Positions 8,536-16,970 are shown, numbered from the stretch's first letter. The stretch: 34,422 bases of DNA from Paraburkholderia sp. C35 (GCF_003121405.1 NZ_QBUY01000098.1:1-34422), one strand, 5' to 3'. The notes: generated by a model not told the origin, from the letters alone. Numbers and translations: made by a program.

Positions 8536-8949
8536 ATGAGTGGATTGAAACCCGACACGCCGGTGCCTACCGGCGTCGTCGTTCATGCCGTATCGCGCGT
8601 GCTCGAACTGCAGTACGCGGACGGCAAGAGTTACCGCGTGCCGTTCGAACTGATGCGCGTGTTGTCGCCATCGGCGGAAGTGCGTGGTCACGGTCCCGGC
8701 CAGGAAACGCTGCAGACGGGCAAGCGCGAGGTGTCGATTACGGCGCTGGAAGGCGTCGGCAATTACGCGCTACAACCGACTTTTTCGGACGGCCACAATA
8801 CGGGTATCTATTCGTGGGATCTGCTGTGGGAACTCGCGACCCGTCAGGACGAACTCTGGGCGGAATATTTCGACAAACTGAAGGCGGCAGGCGTCGACCG
8901 GGATGCGCCGATGCCCGTATCCGGTCCTGCGCACGGCCATAGACACTGA
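8536..8949 (+). CDS. DUF971 domain protein (GBBH-like N-terminal domain)
   Basis: This 137-residue protein matches the small DUF971 family, which resembles the N-terminal domain of gamma-butyrobetaine hydroxylase. Visible family features are the LELQYADGKSYRVPFELMRV start, an EGVGNYALQPTFSDGHNTGIYSW core and the WDLLWELATRQDELWAEYF end. The domain has been linked to Fe-S protein maturation or metal handling in some bacteria, but its role here is unproven. The C-terminus ends in a histidine-containing tail (GPAHGHRH). It has a GAGG ribosome site and begins 7 bases after the HIT gene. ubiE follows after 75 bases, which matches the conserved beta-proteobacterial order. Confidence 0.88.
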   Translation: MSGLKPDTPVPTGVVVHAVSRVLELQYADGKSYRVPFELMRVLSPSAEVRGHGPGQETLQTGKREVSITALEGVGNYALQPTFSDGHNTGIYSWDLLWELATRQDELWAEYFDKLKAAGVDRDAPMPVSGPAHGHRH

Positions 8950-9024
8950 TACGATGCGCGGCCAACCGCCCGTCGCTGGATGCGACGCAACAATTTCTCA
9001 GAATACGCGAAAGGACGAAGCGCG

Positions 9025-9756
9025 ATGACCAAAACCCACTTCGGCTATCAGACAGTCGACGAACAGGAAAAAGCGAAGAAAGTGGCCGGTGTGTTCCACT
9101 CGGTCGCCTCCAACTATGACCTGATGAACGACCTGATGTCGGGCGGGATGCACCGCGCATGGAAGGCGTTCACCATCGCGCAGGCCAACGTGCGGCCGGG
9201 CTTCAAGGTGCTCGACATCGCGGGCGGCACGGGCGATCTGTCGATGGCGTTCGCGAAGCGGGCAGGCGAGACGGGCGAAGTCTGGCACACGGACATCAAC
9301 GAATCGATGCTGCGCGTGGGCCGCGACCGGCTGATCGACAAGGGCGTGATCACGCCGACGCTGCTGTGCGACGCCGAAAAAATTCCGTTTCCGGACAACT
9401 ACTTCGATGTGGTCACGGTGGCCTTCGGTCTGCGCAACATGACGCACAAGGACGCTGCGCTCGCCGAAATGCGCCGCGTGCTGAAACCGGCCGGGCGCCT
9501 GCTCGTGCTGGAATTTTCGAAAGTGTGGGACCCGCTCAAAAAAGCCTACGACGTCTATTCTTTTAAGGTACTGCCGTGGCTCGGCGAGCGTTTTGCGAAG
9601 GACGCCGAGAGCTATCGCTACCTCGCGGAATCGATCCGGATGCACCCGGATCAGGAAACTTTGAAGACGATGATGGAACAAGCTGGCCTCGATGCCGTCA
9701 AATATTACAATTTGTCAGCTGGCGTGGTAGCCTTGCATGTGGGGACGAAATACTGA
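9025..9756 (+). CDS. ubiE: Ubiquinone/menaquinone C-methyltransferase UbiE
   Basis: UbiE performs the SAM-dependent C-methylation of the demethoxy-benzoquinol (and demethylmenaquinol) ring. I chose the ATG at 9025 (MTKTHFGYQTVDEQEKAKKV), which gives 243 residues, the family norm. An AAAGGA ribosome site lies nine bases upstream, and the upstream in-frame ATG at 8980 has none. The SAM-binding motif I LDIAGGTGDL is at 63-72, and the family signatures VFHSVASNYDLMNDLMSGG (23-41) and TVAFGLRN are present. It begins a cluster with ubiJ and ubiB, the same grouping as ubiE-ubiJ-ubiB in E. coli but with a Tim44-like gene inserted. Confidence 0.96.
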   Translation: MTKTHFGYQTVDEQEKAKKVAGVFHSVASNYDLMNDLMSGGMHRAWKAFTIAQANVRPGFKVLDIAGGTGDLSMAFAKRAGETGEVWHTDINESMLRVGRDRLIDKGVITPTLLCDAEKIPFPDNYFDVVTVAFGLRNMTHKDAALAEMRRVLKPAGRLLVLEFSKVWDPLKKAYDVYSFKVLPWLGERFAKDAESYRYLAESIRMHPDQETLKTMMEQAGLDAVKYYNLSAGVVALHVGTKY

Positions 9757-9794
9757 TGTCCCTAACCTCTCGTTTTTAAAAGGAAATTGAGAAA

Positions 9795-10784
9795 ATGTCT
9801 GATTCGAATCTGTCATCTCGTTGTAAGGTTAAGGGGTCATGGGCGAGGAGAATCGGACTGATCGCGATGGTCGGGCTGATTTCGATCGGCACGCTGGCCT
9901 CGCTCGACGCCGAAGCAAAACGCATGGGCGGCGGCCGCAGTATCGGGCGTCAGTCGAACGTCACTCAGCCGACGCAGCAGTCGGCGCCGTCGCCTTCGCC
10001 CGGCGCTCCGTCGCAAGCCATGCAGCAGCAGCGTCCTGCTACGCCGCCGCCCACGCCGGCCGCACAGCCTAACCGCTCGCGCTGGCTCGGGCCGATCGCC
10101 GGTCTCGCGGCAGGTCTCGGTATCGCCGCGCTGCTGTCGCACTTCGGTCTTGGCGAAGCGTTCGCGGGCATGATGTCGAACCTGATCGTGATCGCGCTGA
10201 TCGCGTTCGTCGCCGTGTGGCTGATCCGCAAGTTCGTTGCCCGCACGCGCGACGCACAGACGCCCGCGTATGCAGGCGGCGCGCCGACGCTGAACGTAGG
10301 CGGCACGGGCTACTCGCAGGAGCCGCGTTACACGGCGCCGCCGACGGGTTCGGACCTCAACCCGCAAGGCAATCCGCTGAGCACGCCTGAAGTCGCTGCG
10401 ACGCCGGCCATCCCGGCGGGCTTCGATTCCGAGTCGTTCCTGCGCAACGCGAAGGTCTACTTCGTGCGCCTGCAGGCGGCATGGGACGCCGGCAATATCG
10501 ACGATATCCGCGAGTTCACCACGCCTGAAATGTTCGCCGAAGTGCGCGTCGACCTGACCTCGCGCGGTGCCGACAAGAACCAGACCGACGTCGTGCAGCT
10601 CAACGCCGAACTGCTGGGCGTCGAGGATCGCGGCAGCGAGTATCTGGCGAGCGTGCGTTTCCACGGCCTGATCCGCGAAACCGCGGGCAGCGCGGCCGAG
10701 CCGTTCGAGGAAATCTGGAACCTGTCGAAGCGCAATGGCGAAGGCTGGCTGCTTGCGGGTATCCAGCAGGTGAACCATCACTGA
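9795..10784 (+). CDS. Tim44-like domain protein, exported or membrane-anchored
   Basis: The 329-residue protein starts with a signal-like segment (RRIGLIAMVGLISIGTLAS, cleavage plausible after AEA near residue 41). A Gln/Pro/Ser-rich stretch (about 50-95) follows, then two hydrophobic helices (about 97-120 and 126-146, the second ending LIRKFV). The C-terminal 140 residues resemble the Tim44 domain (FLRNAKVYFVRLQAAWDAGN, then EEIWNLSKRNGEGWLLAGIQQ). In mitochondria Tim44 tethers the import motor; in bacteria the domain appears in envelope proteins of unsettled function, so none is assigned. It has a strong AAAAGGA ribosome site. It lies 38 bases after ubiE and 108 before ubiJ, with a terminator-like hairpin in the latter gap. 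Confidence 0.85.
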   Translation: MSDSNLSSRCKVKGSWARRIGLIAMVGLISIGTLASLDAEAKRMGGGRSIGRQSNVTQPTQQSAPSPSPGAPSQAMQQQRPATPPPTPAAQPNRSRWLGPIAGLAAGLGIAALLSHFGLGEAFAGMMSNLIVIALIAFVAVWLIRKFVARTRDAQTPAYAGGAPTLNVGGTGYSQEPRYTAPPTGSDLNPQGNPLSTPEVAATPAIPAGFDSESFLRNAKVYFVRLQAAWDAGNIDDIREFTTPEMFAEVRVDLTSRGADKNQTDVVQLNAELLGVEDRGSEYLASVRFHGLIRETAGSAAEPFEEIWNLSKRNGEGWLLAGIQQVNHH

Positions 10785-10836
10785 ATCCGTAAAGGATTAG
10801 CCGTTCGGCAGAGCCAGCCTCGAAGCGAACGGACGT

Positions 10837-10842
10837 TACAAT
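10837..10842 (+). promoter_or_regulatory. Candidate -10 element before ubiJ
   Basis: TACAAT matches five of six consensus bases. No convincing -35 hexamer is seen. Transcription would start near 10849, inside the left arm of the following hairpin, so this would be an unusual promoter-hairpin arrangement. Weak evidence. Confidence 0.3.
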
Positions 10843-10845
10843 AGG

Positions 10846-10883
10846 AACCCGCGTCGGCAGTCGCCGGCGCGGGTTTTCTCTTT
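10846..10883 (+). terminator. Rho-independent terminator-like hairpin before ubiJ
   Basis: AACCCGCGTCGGC (10846-10858) pairs with GCCGGCGCGGGTT (10863-10875) over 13 positions with one G-T wobble, around an AGTC loop. A TTCTCTTT tract follows the stem. It ends nine bases before the ubiJ ATG, so it is either the terminator of the ubiE-Tim44 unit or a structure in the ubiJ leader. Confidence 0.75.
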
Positions 10884-10892
10884 CCACTGCCG

Positions 10893-11534
10893 ATGACCCT
10901 TGCCGCCAAGCCCTTCGCTGCTGCCGTCAACCATCTGCTCGCTCGCGAAACGTGGGCGCGCGAACGTCTCACTCCGTACGCCGGCAAGACTGCGCGGCTA
11001 TCCTGTCCTCCCGTCACGTTGATCCTGCTGGTCCAGCCGGACGGCTACCTGAGCGCCGTCGACGAAAGCGAAGCGCAGACATTCGACGTCACGGTCGCCG
11101 TGCCGTCTGACGCCGTGCCTGCCTTCCTGCAAGGCGGCCAGGCGGCGGTGATGAAGCACGTGAAGATCGAAGGCGATGCCGAGTTCGCCACCGTGATCGC
11201 GAAACTGGCCGAGCATCTGCGCTGGGAGCCGGAAGAAGATCTCGCAAAGCTGATCGGCGACGGCCCCGCGTGGCGGATTGCGACGGTGGCGCGTTCGGTC
11301 GGCGATCATGCGCTGCGCACGGGCCGCAATCTGCTCGATACGGTCGCCGAGTATCTGCTGGACGAAAACCCGCAACTCGTGCGCCGCACCGCGCTGGACG
11401 ATTTCAACGCCGAGCTGGCGCGCGCTCGCGACGCGCTTGCGCGTGTCGAAAAGCGCGTCGAACGTCTCGAACAGAAGGTCGAAGCCCGCGGCGCAGGTGC
11501 GCCGGGCGCCGCCACGTCGCGCGGCACGCGCTAG
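10893..11534 (+). CDS. ubiJ: Ubiquinone biosynthesis accessory factor UbiJ
   Basis: The 213-residue protein matches UbiJ, a soluble SCP2-like lipid-binding factor that helps assemble the aerobic ubiquinone-synthesis complex. The N-terminal SCP2-like fold includes FAAAVNHLLARE and MKHVKIEGDAEFA (about 90-102). A middle HLRWEPEEDLAKLIGD segment is typical of the family. The C-terminus is a predicted coiled coil (RARDALARVEKRVERLEQK), which mediates pairing in UbiJ relatives. No Shine-Dalgarno sequence precedes the ATG; a strong terminator-like hairpin does. That makes its translation and transcription start less certain than those of its neighbours. ubiB follows after 15 bases. Confidence 0.9.
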   Translation: MTLAAKPFAAAVNHLLARETWARERLTPYAGKTARLSCPPVTLILLVQPDGYLSAVDESEAQTFDVTVAVPSDAVPAFLQGGQAAVMKHVKIEGDAEFATVIAKLAEHLRWEPEEDLAKLIGDGPAWRIATVARSVGDHALRTGRNLLDTVAEYLLDENPQLVRRTALDDFNAELARARDALARVEKRVERLEQKVEARGAGAPGAATSRGTR

Positions 11535-11549
11535 TCACCGGGCTGAACC

Positions 11550-13133
11550 ATGCGTTTTCTGCGTTTTCTCAAGATTTTCTTTACCGTCATCCGCTTCGGG
11601 CTGGATGAGATGATGCTGAGCCGCGTCAACGACCGGCGCGTGCGGCTGTTGCTGCGCATCACCACCATCGGCCGCAAGTTCGACCAGCCGCCCGGCGTGC
11701 GGCTGCGTCTTGCGCTCGAAAGCCTCGGGCCGATCTTCGTGAAGTTCGGTCAGGTGCTGTCCACGCGCCGCGATCTGCTGCGCCCCGACATCGCCAACGA
11801 ACTCGCCAAGCTGCAGGATCAGGTGCCGCCGTTCGATTCGGCTGTCGCTATCTCCATCATCGAAAAGTCGCTGGGCGCGCCCGTCGATTCGATCTTCGAC
11901 GACTTCGAGCGTGTGCCGGTGGCGAGCGCATCGATTGCGCAGGTTCACTTCGCGACCTTGAAGACGGGCCAGCATGCGGGCAAGCAGGTCGCCGTGAAGG
12001 TGCTGCGGCCGAACATGCTGCCCGTGATCGATTCCGATCTCGCGCTGCTGCGCGACATCGCCGTCTGGGCCGAACGCCTGTGGGCCGACGGGAAGCGTCT
12101 GAAGCCGCGTGAAGTGGTCGCCGAGTTCGACAAGTACCTGCACGACGAACTCGATCTGATGCGCGAAGCCGCCAATGGCAGCCAGCTGCGGCGCAACTTC
12201 GCGGGCCTCGATCTGCTGCTGGTGCCGGAGATGTATTGGGAGTTCTGCACCGCGAGCGTGCTCGTGATGGAACGAATGGTCGGCGTGCCGATCAGCCAGG
12301 TCGAGACGCTGCGCGCGGCGGGCGTCGATATTCCGAAGCTGGCGCGCGAAGGCGTGGAGATTTTCTTCACGCAGGTGTTCCGCGACGGCTTTTTCCACGC
12401 CGATATGCACCCGGGCAACATTCAGGTCAGTCTCGATCCGGCGCATTTCGGGCGTTATATCGCGCTCGATTTCGGCATCATCGGCGCGCTCTCGGACTTC
12501 GATAAGAATTATCTCGCGCAGAACTTTCTCGCGTTCTTCAAGCGCGACTATCACCGGGTGGCGACGCTGCATCTGGAGTCGGGCTGGGTGCCGCCCACGA
12601 CGCGCGTCGAAGAACTGGAAAGCGCGATCCGCGCAGTCTGCGAGCCGTATTTCGACCGCGCGCTGAAGGATATTTCGCTTGGTCAGGTGCTGATGCGTCT
12701 GTTCTCGACATCGCGCCGCTTCAATGTCGAAATCCAGCCGCAACTGGTGCTGCTGCAGAAGACGATGCTGAACGTCGAAGGGCTGGGACGTTCGCTCGAT
12801 CCCGAACTCGACTTGTGGAAAACCGCCAAGCCGTACCTCGAACGCTGGATGAACGAACAGATCGGCGTGAAGGGCTGGTACGAACGGCTGAAGATCGAGG
12901 CGCCGCAATGGAGCAAGACGCTCCCGCAACTGCCCCGGCTGATTCATCATGCGCTCGCGCAGCGTCACGACGCGCAGCAGCGCGGCATCAACGACGAAAC
13001 CATCCGTCAGATCCTGATCGAACAGAAGCGCACGAACCGGCTGCTGCAAGGTTTGCTGATGTTCGGCGTGGCCGTGGGCGTCGGCGCCGTGCTCGCGCGC
13101 GCCTGGCTCGCGATTGCATACGGCGGTTATTGA
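11550..13133 (+). CDS. ubiB: UbiB, ADCK-family atypical kinase for ubiquinone synthesis
   Basis: UbiB is a membrane-anchored atypical kinase/ATPase needed for ubiquinone synthesis. Of 527 residues, the diagnostic KxGQ motif is Lys65-Phe-Gly-Gln68 (followed by STRRDLL). The alanine-rich nucleotide loop is PVASASIAQVH (about 124-134). The catalytic region reads GFFHADMHPGNIQ and IALDFGIIG. Two closely spaced hydrophobic C-terminal segments (LLMFGVAVGVGAVLARAWLAI) form the membrane anchor. The family length is about 525-545 residues. It starts 15 bases after ubiJ and is almost certainly co-transcribed with it. The identification is secure. Confidence 0.97.
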   Translation: MRFLRFLKIFFTVIRFGLDEMMLSRVNDRRVRLLLRITTIGRKFDQPPGVRLRLALESLGPIFVKFGQVLSTRRDLLRPDIANELAKLQDQVPPFDSAVAISIIEKSLGAPVDSIFDDFERVPVASASIAQVHFATLKTGQHAGKQVAVKVLRPNMLPVIDSDLALLRDIAVWAERLWADGKRLKPREVVAEFDKYLHDELDLMREAANGSQLRRNFAGLDLLLVPEMYWEFCTASVLVMERMVGVPISQVETLRAAGVDIPKLAREGVEIFFTQVFRDGFFHADMHPGNIQVSLDPAHFGRYIALDFGIIGALSDFDKNYLAQNFLAFFKRDYHRVATLHLESGWVPPTTRVEELESAIRAVCEPYFDRALKDISLGQVLMRLFSTSRRFNVEIQPQLVLLQKTMLNVEGLGRSLDPELDLWKTAKPYLERWMNEQIGVKGWYERLKIEAPQWSKTLPQLPRLIHHALAQRHDAQQRGINDETIRQILIEQKRTNRLLQGLLMFGVAVGVGAVLARAWLAIAYGGY

Positions 13134-13167
13134 CCGAACGAGTGAACGCGTTAAACGAGGTGCACCC

Positions 13168-13812
13168 ATGAGCGACACGAGGCCGACCGTCCCGCCCACC
13201 GCGCTAGAGTTCGAAAGCCGCGACCCGAACGCACCCGGCTTCTGGGATGAGCGTTTCGATCGCGGTTTCACACCGTGGGATCAGGCGGGCGTGCCGTCGG
13301 CGTTCAAGACCTTTGTCGAACGCCACGCGCCACTGTCCACGCTGATTCCCGGCTGCGGCAGCGCGTATGAAGCATGGTGGCTCGCGGAAAAGGGCTGGAC
13401 GCTCCGCGCCATCGACTTCGCGACGAGTGCCGTCGAAGCCGCCCGCACACAGCTCGACAATCACGCGAACCTGGTCGAGCAGGCGGACTTCTTCACCTAC
13501 CAACCGCCTTTCGAGCCCGGCTGGATCTACGAGCGGGCGTTCTTGTGCGCGCTGCCGCCGGCGCGGCGCGCGGACTGGCTCGCGCGCATGGCCGCACTGT
13601 TGCCTGCGGGCGGCCTGCTTGCCGGTTTCTTTTTCATCGGCGAAGGTCCACGCAAAGGGCCGCCGTTCATCATCGAGCGCGCCGAACTCGACGCGCTGCT
13701 GACGCCACAGTTCGAACTGCTCGAAGACGAGCCTGTCAGCGACTCGATTCCCGTGTTCGCGGGCCGGGAACGCTGGCTGACCTGGCGCCGCCGCGCCGCA
13801 GCAAGGGCTTGA
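13168..13812 (+). CDS. TPMT-family SAM-dependent methyltransferase
   Basis: The 214-residue protein has the thiopurine S-methyltransferase family layout. FWDERFDRGFTPWDQAG (about 24-40) is the typical substrate and SAM entry region. LIPGCGSAYEAWWLAEKG with the acid AIDFATSAVEAA forms the Rossmann SAM site. The start at 13168 (MSDTRPTVPP) is chosen because a CGAGG ribosome site lies upstream; a longer frame from 13114 would begin inside ubiB. It follows ubiB by 34 bases. The natural substrate of bacterial family members is generally unknown (some methylate selenium, tellurium or small thiols). A role in quinone metabolism is suggested only by position. Confidence 0.85.
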   Translation: MSDTRPTVPPTALEFESRDPNAPGFWDERFDRGFTPWDQAGVPSAFKTFVERHAPLSTLIPGCGSAYEAWWLAEKGWTLRAIDFATSAVEAARTQLDNHANLVEQADFFTYQPPFEPGWIYERAFLCALPPARRADWLARMAALLPAGGLLAGFFFIGEGPRKGPPFIIERAELDALLTPQFELLEDEPVSDSIPVFAGRERWLTWRRRAAARA

Positions 13813-13898
13813 TAGCCGATCCTGCCGCCCTCATCTGCAAGAATGGCGGTTGCGCCCGCCTTCCTCCCCGAATTCCGGGGCGTGCAATTGTTTGCGGC

Positions 13899-13904
13899 TA
13901 TAAT
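13899..13904 (+). promoter_or_regulatory. Candidate promoter -10 (TATAAT) for fmdB-aspS genes
   Basis: A perfect TATAAT is preceded by TTGCGGC. It lies 47 bases before the fmdB-type ATG, a normal leader distance. The -35 is poor (TTCCGG at 13873-13878 is 20 bases away). It probably drives the fmdB, DUF502 and aspS unit. Confidence 0.5.
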
Positions 13905-13950
13905 TCAAGGCTTTGCAAGCGTTCTAAGAGATTCCAGTAGGGACAAGTTC

Positions 13951-14319
13951 ATGCCGATCTACGCTTATCGTTGCGAGTCATGCGGCTTCGCGAAGGACGT
14001 GCTCCAGAAAATGAGCGACGCCCCGTTGACGCAATGCCCGGAGTGCGGAACCGATGCATTCCGCAAGCAGGTTACCGCCGCCGGCTTTCAGCTGAAGGGC
14101 TCGGGCTGGTACGTCACGGACTTCCGCGGCGGCAGTTCAGCCAGCAACAAGGCCAATAATTCGGGCGGCGCTTCCAGCAATGGCTCCGACGCGACGGCCG
14201 CCAAAACGGAAAGCAAGCCGGACACGGCTTCTTCCGACAGCACAGCCTCCACGAGCACGCCGGCCGCAGCGCCGGCAGCCGCGCCCGCACCCGCTTCCAC
14301 GGGCAGCTCGGGCAGCTAG
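13951..14319 (+). CDS. FmdB-type zinc ribbon protein
   Basis: The 122-residue protein begins MPIYAYRCESCG. It has a four-cysteine zinc ribbon (Cys8, Cys11, Cys29, Cys32), as in the FmdB/CxxC_CxxC_SSSS family of putative regulators. After GSGWYVTDFRGG (about 52-63) it becomes a low-complexity Ser/Ala/Thr/Pro/Asn tail to the end, probably disordered. The start at 13951 has an AGGGA ribosome site; an in-frame upstream extension from 13843 would run through the promoter. The family is widely conserved next to DUF502 and aspS in beta-proteobacteria, but its molecular role is not established. Confidence 0.9.
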   Translation: MPIYAYRCESCGFAKDVLQKMSDAPLTQCPECGTDAFRKQVTAAGFQLKGSGWYVTDFRGGSSASNKANNSGGASSNGSDATAAKTESKPDTASSDSTASTSTPAAAPAAAPAPASTGSSGS

Positions 14320-14386
14320 CAGTTTCGCCACCGCAAGGTGACGTAGACGCCGCGCAAGGGGTTCGCGCGGATTTCTGGCGGTACAC

Positions 14387-15043
14387 ATGACGACGAAAAC
14401 GACGACGCTCAAATCGGTGTTCCTGACTGGCCTGCTGGTGCTGGTGCCTCTTGCCATCACGCTGTGGGTGCTCGGCCTGATCATCGGCACGATGGATCAG
14501 ACGCTGTTGCTATTGCCCCGCTCGTGGCAACCGGAGCGGCTGCTCGGCTTCCGTCTGCCCGGCCTCGGCGCCGTGTTGACACTTGCTTTCATTTTTGTTG
14601 TCGGGCTATTGACTCAGAACTTCGTTGGGCAGAAGCTGGTCGGCTGGTGGGAACTGATCGTCGCGCGGATTCCCGTGGTCGGCCCGATCTACACCAGCGT
14701 CAAGCAGGTGTCCGACACGCTGCTGTCGTCGAGCGGGAACGCGTTCCGTAAGGCGTTGCTGATCGAATATCCGCGCAAGGGGTCTTACACTATCGGGTTT
14801 CTGACGGGTATTCCCGGCGGCGACGTCGTCAACCACCTCAAGGAAGATCACGTCAGCGTCTACGTGCCGACCACGCCGAATCCGACGTCCGGCTTCTTCC
14901 TGATGGTGCCGAAAAGCGAAGTAATCGAGCTCGACATGACCGTCGACGCCGCACTCAAGTACATCGTCTCGATGGGCGTGGTTGCTCCGCCCGTTAATCA
15001 GCCGGCGCCGGAGCGCCGCACACCCGTCGAGCCACCGCTGTAA
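14387..15043 (+). CDS. DUF502 family inner-membrane protein
   Basis: The 218-residue protein has two clear membrane segments, FLTGLLVLVPLAITLWVLGL (about 12-31) and a second one ending AFIFVVGLL (about 58-76). A conserved cytoplasmic part follows (RIPVVGPIYTSVKQVSDTL, then GVVAPP near the C-terminus), which is the DUF502 pattern. The function is unknown; plant relatives are COV-like proteins. It lies between the fmdB-type gene and aspS, 67 bases after the former. A small GC hairpin (CCGCGC at 14350-14355 with GCGCGG at 14365-14370) lies just before the start. The ribosome site is weak. Confidence 0.9.
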   Translation: MTTKTTTLKSVFLTGLLVLVPLAITLWVLGLIIGTMDQTLLLLPRSWQPERLLGFRLPGLGAVLTLAFIFVVGLLTQNFVGQKLVGWWELIVARIPVVGPIYTSVKQVSDTLLSSSGNAFRKALLIEYPRKGSYTIGFLTGIPGGDVVNHLKEDHVSVYVPTTPNPTSGFFLMVPKSEVIELDMTVDAALKYIVSMGVVAPPVNQPAPERRTPVEPPL

Positions 15044-15115
15044 TGCCGGCGCGCGCCGCCTGCCACAAGCTGCAGCGCACGCCGTTCAACCAATGCATAA
15101 CGAAAGACAAACATC

Positions 15116-16915
15116 ATGTCGATGAGATCTGAATACTGCGGTCTGGTGACCGAACACCTGCTGGGTCAAACCGTGTCGCTGTGCGGCTGGGTGAGCCGGC
15201 GCCGCGACCATGGCGGCGTTATCTTCATCGACCTGCGCGATCGCGAAGGCCTCGTTCAGGTCGTTTGCGACCCGGACCGCGCTGAGATGTTCAAGACGGC
15301 CGAAGGCGTGCGCAACGAGTTCTGCGTCCAGGTGAAGGGCGTCGTGCGCAACCGTCCGGAAGGCACGACCAACGCTGCGCTGAAGAGCGGCAAGATCGAA
15401 GTGCTGTGCCACGAACTGGTCGTGCTGAACGCATCCGTCACGCCGCCGTTCCAGCTCGACGACGACAACCTGTCGGAAACCACGCGTCTCACGCACCGCG
15501 TGCTCGACCTGCGCCGTCCGCAGATGCAGCACAACCTGCGTCTGCGCTACCGCGTGGCGATGGAAGTGCGCAAGTATCTCGACTCGCGCGGCTTTATCGA
15601 CATCGAAACGCCGATGCTGACCAAGAGCACGCCGGAAGGCGCGCGCGATTACCTCGTGCCGTCGCGTACCAACGCGGGCCAGTTCTTCGCGCTGCCGCAA
15701 TCGCCGCAGCTCTTCAAGCAGCTGCTGATGGTCGCGAACTTCGACCGTTACTACCAGATCACCAAGTGCTTCCGCGACGAAGACCTGCGCGCCGACCGTC
15801 AGCCGGAATTCACGCAGATCGACTGCGAAACGTCGTTCCTGACCGAGCAGGAAATCCGTGACCTGTTCGAAGACATGACGCGTCACGTCTTCAAGGAAAC
15901 GATCGGCGTTGAACTGGACGCGAAGTTTGCCGTGATGCCGTATTCGGAAGCGATGAGCCGTTTCGGTTCGGACAAGCCGGACCTGCGCGTCAAGCTCGAA
16001 TTCACGGAACTGACGGACGCCATGCGCGACGTCGACTTCAAGGTGTTCAGCACGCCCGCCAACACGAAGGACGGCCGTGTCGCAGCACTGCGCGTGCCGA
16101 AGGGCGCGGAACTGTCGCGTGGCGATATCGACAGCTACACGGAATTCGTGCGCATCTACGGCGCGAAGGGTCTGGCGTGGATCAAGGTCAACGAAGTGGC
16201 GAAGGGCCGTGACGGCCTGCAAAGCCCGATCGTCAAGAACCTGCACGACGCGTCGATCGCCGCGATCATCGAGCGCACGGGCGCGCAAGACGGCGACATC
16301 ATTTTCTTCGCGGCAGACCGCGCGAAGGTCGTCAACGACAGCCTCGGCGCGCTGCGCCTGAAGATCGGCCATTCGGAATTCGGCAAGGCCAACGGTCTGG
16401 TCGAAACGGGCTGGAAGCCGCTGTGGGTCGTCGACTTCCCGATGTTCGAATACGACGAAGAAGAAAACCGCTACGTCGCAGCTCACCACCCGTTCACGAG
16501 CCCGAAGGACGAGCACCTCGAGTATCTGGAAACGGATCCGGGCCGCTGCCTCGCGAAGGCGTATGACATCGTGCTGAACGGCTGGGAAATCGGCGGCGGC
16601 TCGGTGCGTATTTTCCAGGAAGACGTGCAGAGCAAGGTGTTCCGCGCGCTGAAGATCGGCGCGGAAGAAGCGCGTCTGAAGTTCGGCTTCCTGCTCGACG
16701 CGCTGCAATACGGCGCGCCGCCGCACGGTGGTATCGCGTTCGGTCTGGACCGTATCGTGACCATGATGGCAGGCGCCGATTCGATCCGCGACGTGATCGC
16801 GTTCCCGAAGACGCAGCGCGCGCAGGATCTGCTCACGCAGGCACCGAGCGAAGTCGACGAGCGTCAATTGAAGGAACTGCACATCCGTCTGCGTCAGCCC
16901 GAGCAAAAGGCGTAA
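15116..16915 (+). CDS. aspS: Aspartate-tRNA ligase, predicted non-discriminating
   Basis: AspS charges tRNA-Asp with aspartate. It has 599 residues, with an N-terminal OB-fold anticodon domain (about 1-110), class II motif 2 around FRDEDLRADRQPEFTQID, a bacterial insert domain, and motif 3 in GIAFGLDRIVTMMAG. His32 in RRRDHGG and Gly83 in RPEG match the residues that mark non-discriminating bacterial AspRS (His31 and Gly83 in Pseudomonas). The enzyme therefore probably also charges tRNA-Asn, with GatCAB making Asn-tRNA. An alternative ATG two codons downstream cannot be excluded, because the ribosome site (GAAAG) is weak. A strong terminator follows at 16971-17006. Confidence 0.97.
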   Translation: MSMRSEYCGLVTEHLLGQTVSLCGWVSRRRDHGGVIFIDLRDREGLVQVVCDPDRAEMFKTAEGVRNEFCVQVKGVVRNRPEGTTNAALKSGKIEVLCHELVVLNASVTPPFQLDDDNLSETTRLTHRVLDLRRPQMQHNLRLRYRVAMEVRKYLDSRGFIDIETPMLTKSTPEGARDYLVPSRTNAGQFFALPQSPQLFKQLLMVANFDRYYQITKCFRDEDLRADRQPEFTQIDCETSFLTEQEIRDLFEDMTRHVFKETIGVELDAKFAVMPYSEAMSRFGSDKPDLRVKLEFTELTDAMRDVDFKVFSTPANTKDGRVAALRVPKGAELSRGDIDSYTEFVRIYGAKGLAWIKVNEVAKGRDGLQSPIVKNLHDASIAAIIERTGAQDGDIIFFAADRAKVVNDSLGALRLKIGHSEFGKANGLVETGWKPLWVVDFPMFEYDEEENRYVAAHHPFTSPKDEHLEYLETDPGRCLAKAYDIVLNGWEIGGGSVRIFQEDVQSKVFRALKIGAEEARLKFGFLLDALQYGAPPHGGIAFGLDRIVTMMAGADSIRDVIAFPKTQRAQDLLTQAPSEVDERQLKELHIRLRQPEQKA

Positions 16916-16970
16916 ATGTGACCGTTTGCGCCGTGCGTCGTTAAAACAACGACGTATTGGCGAAACAACA

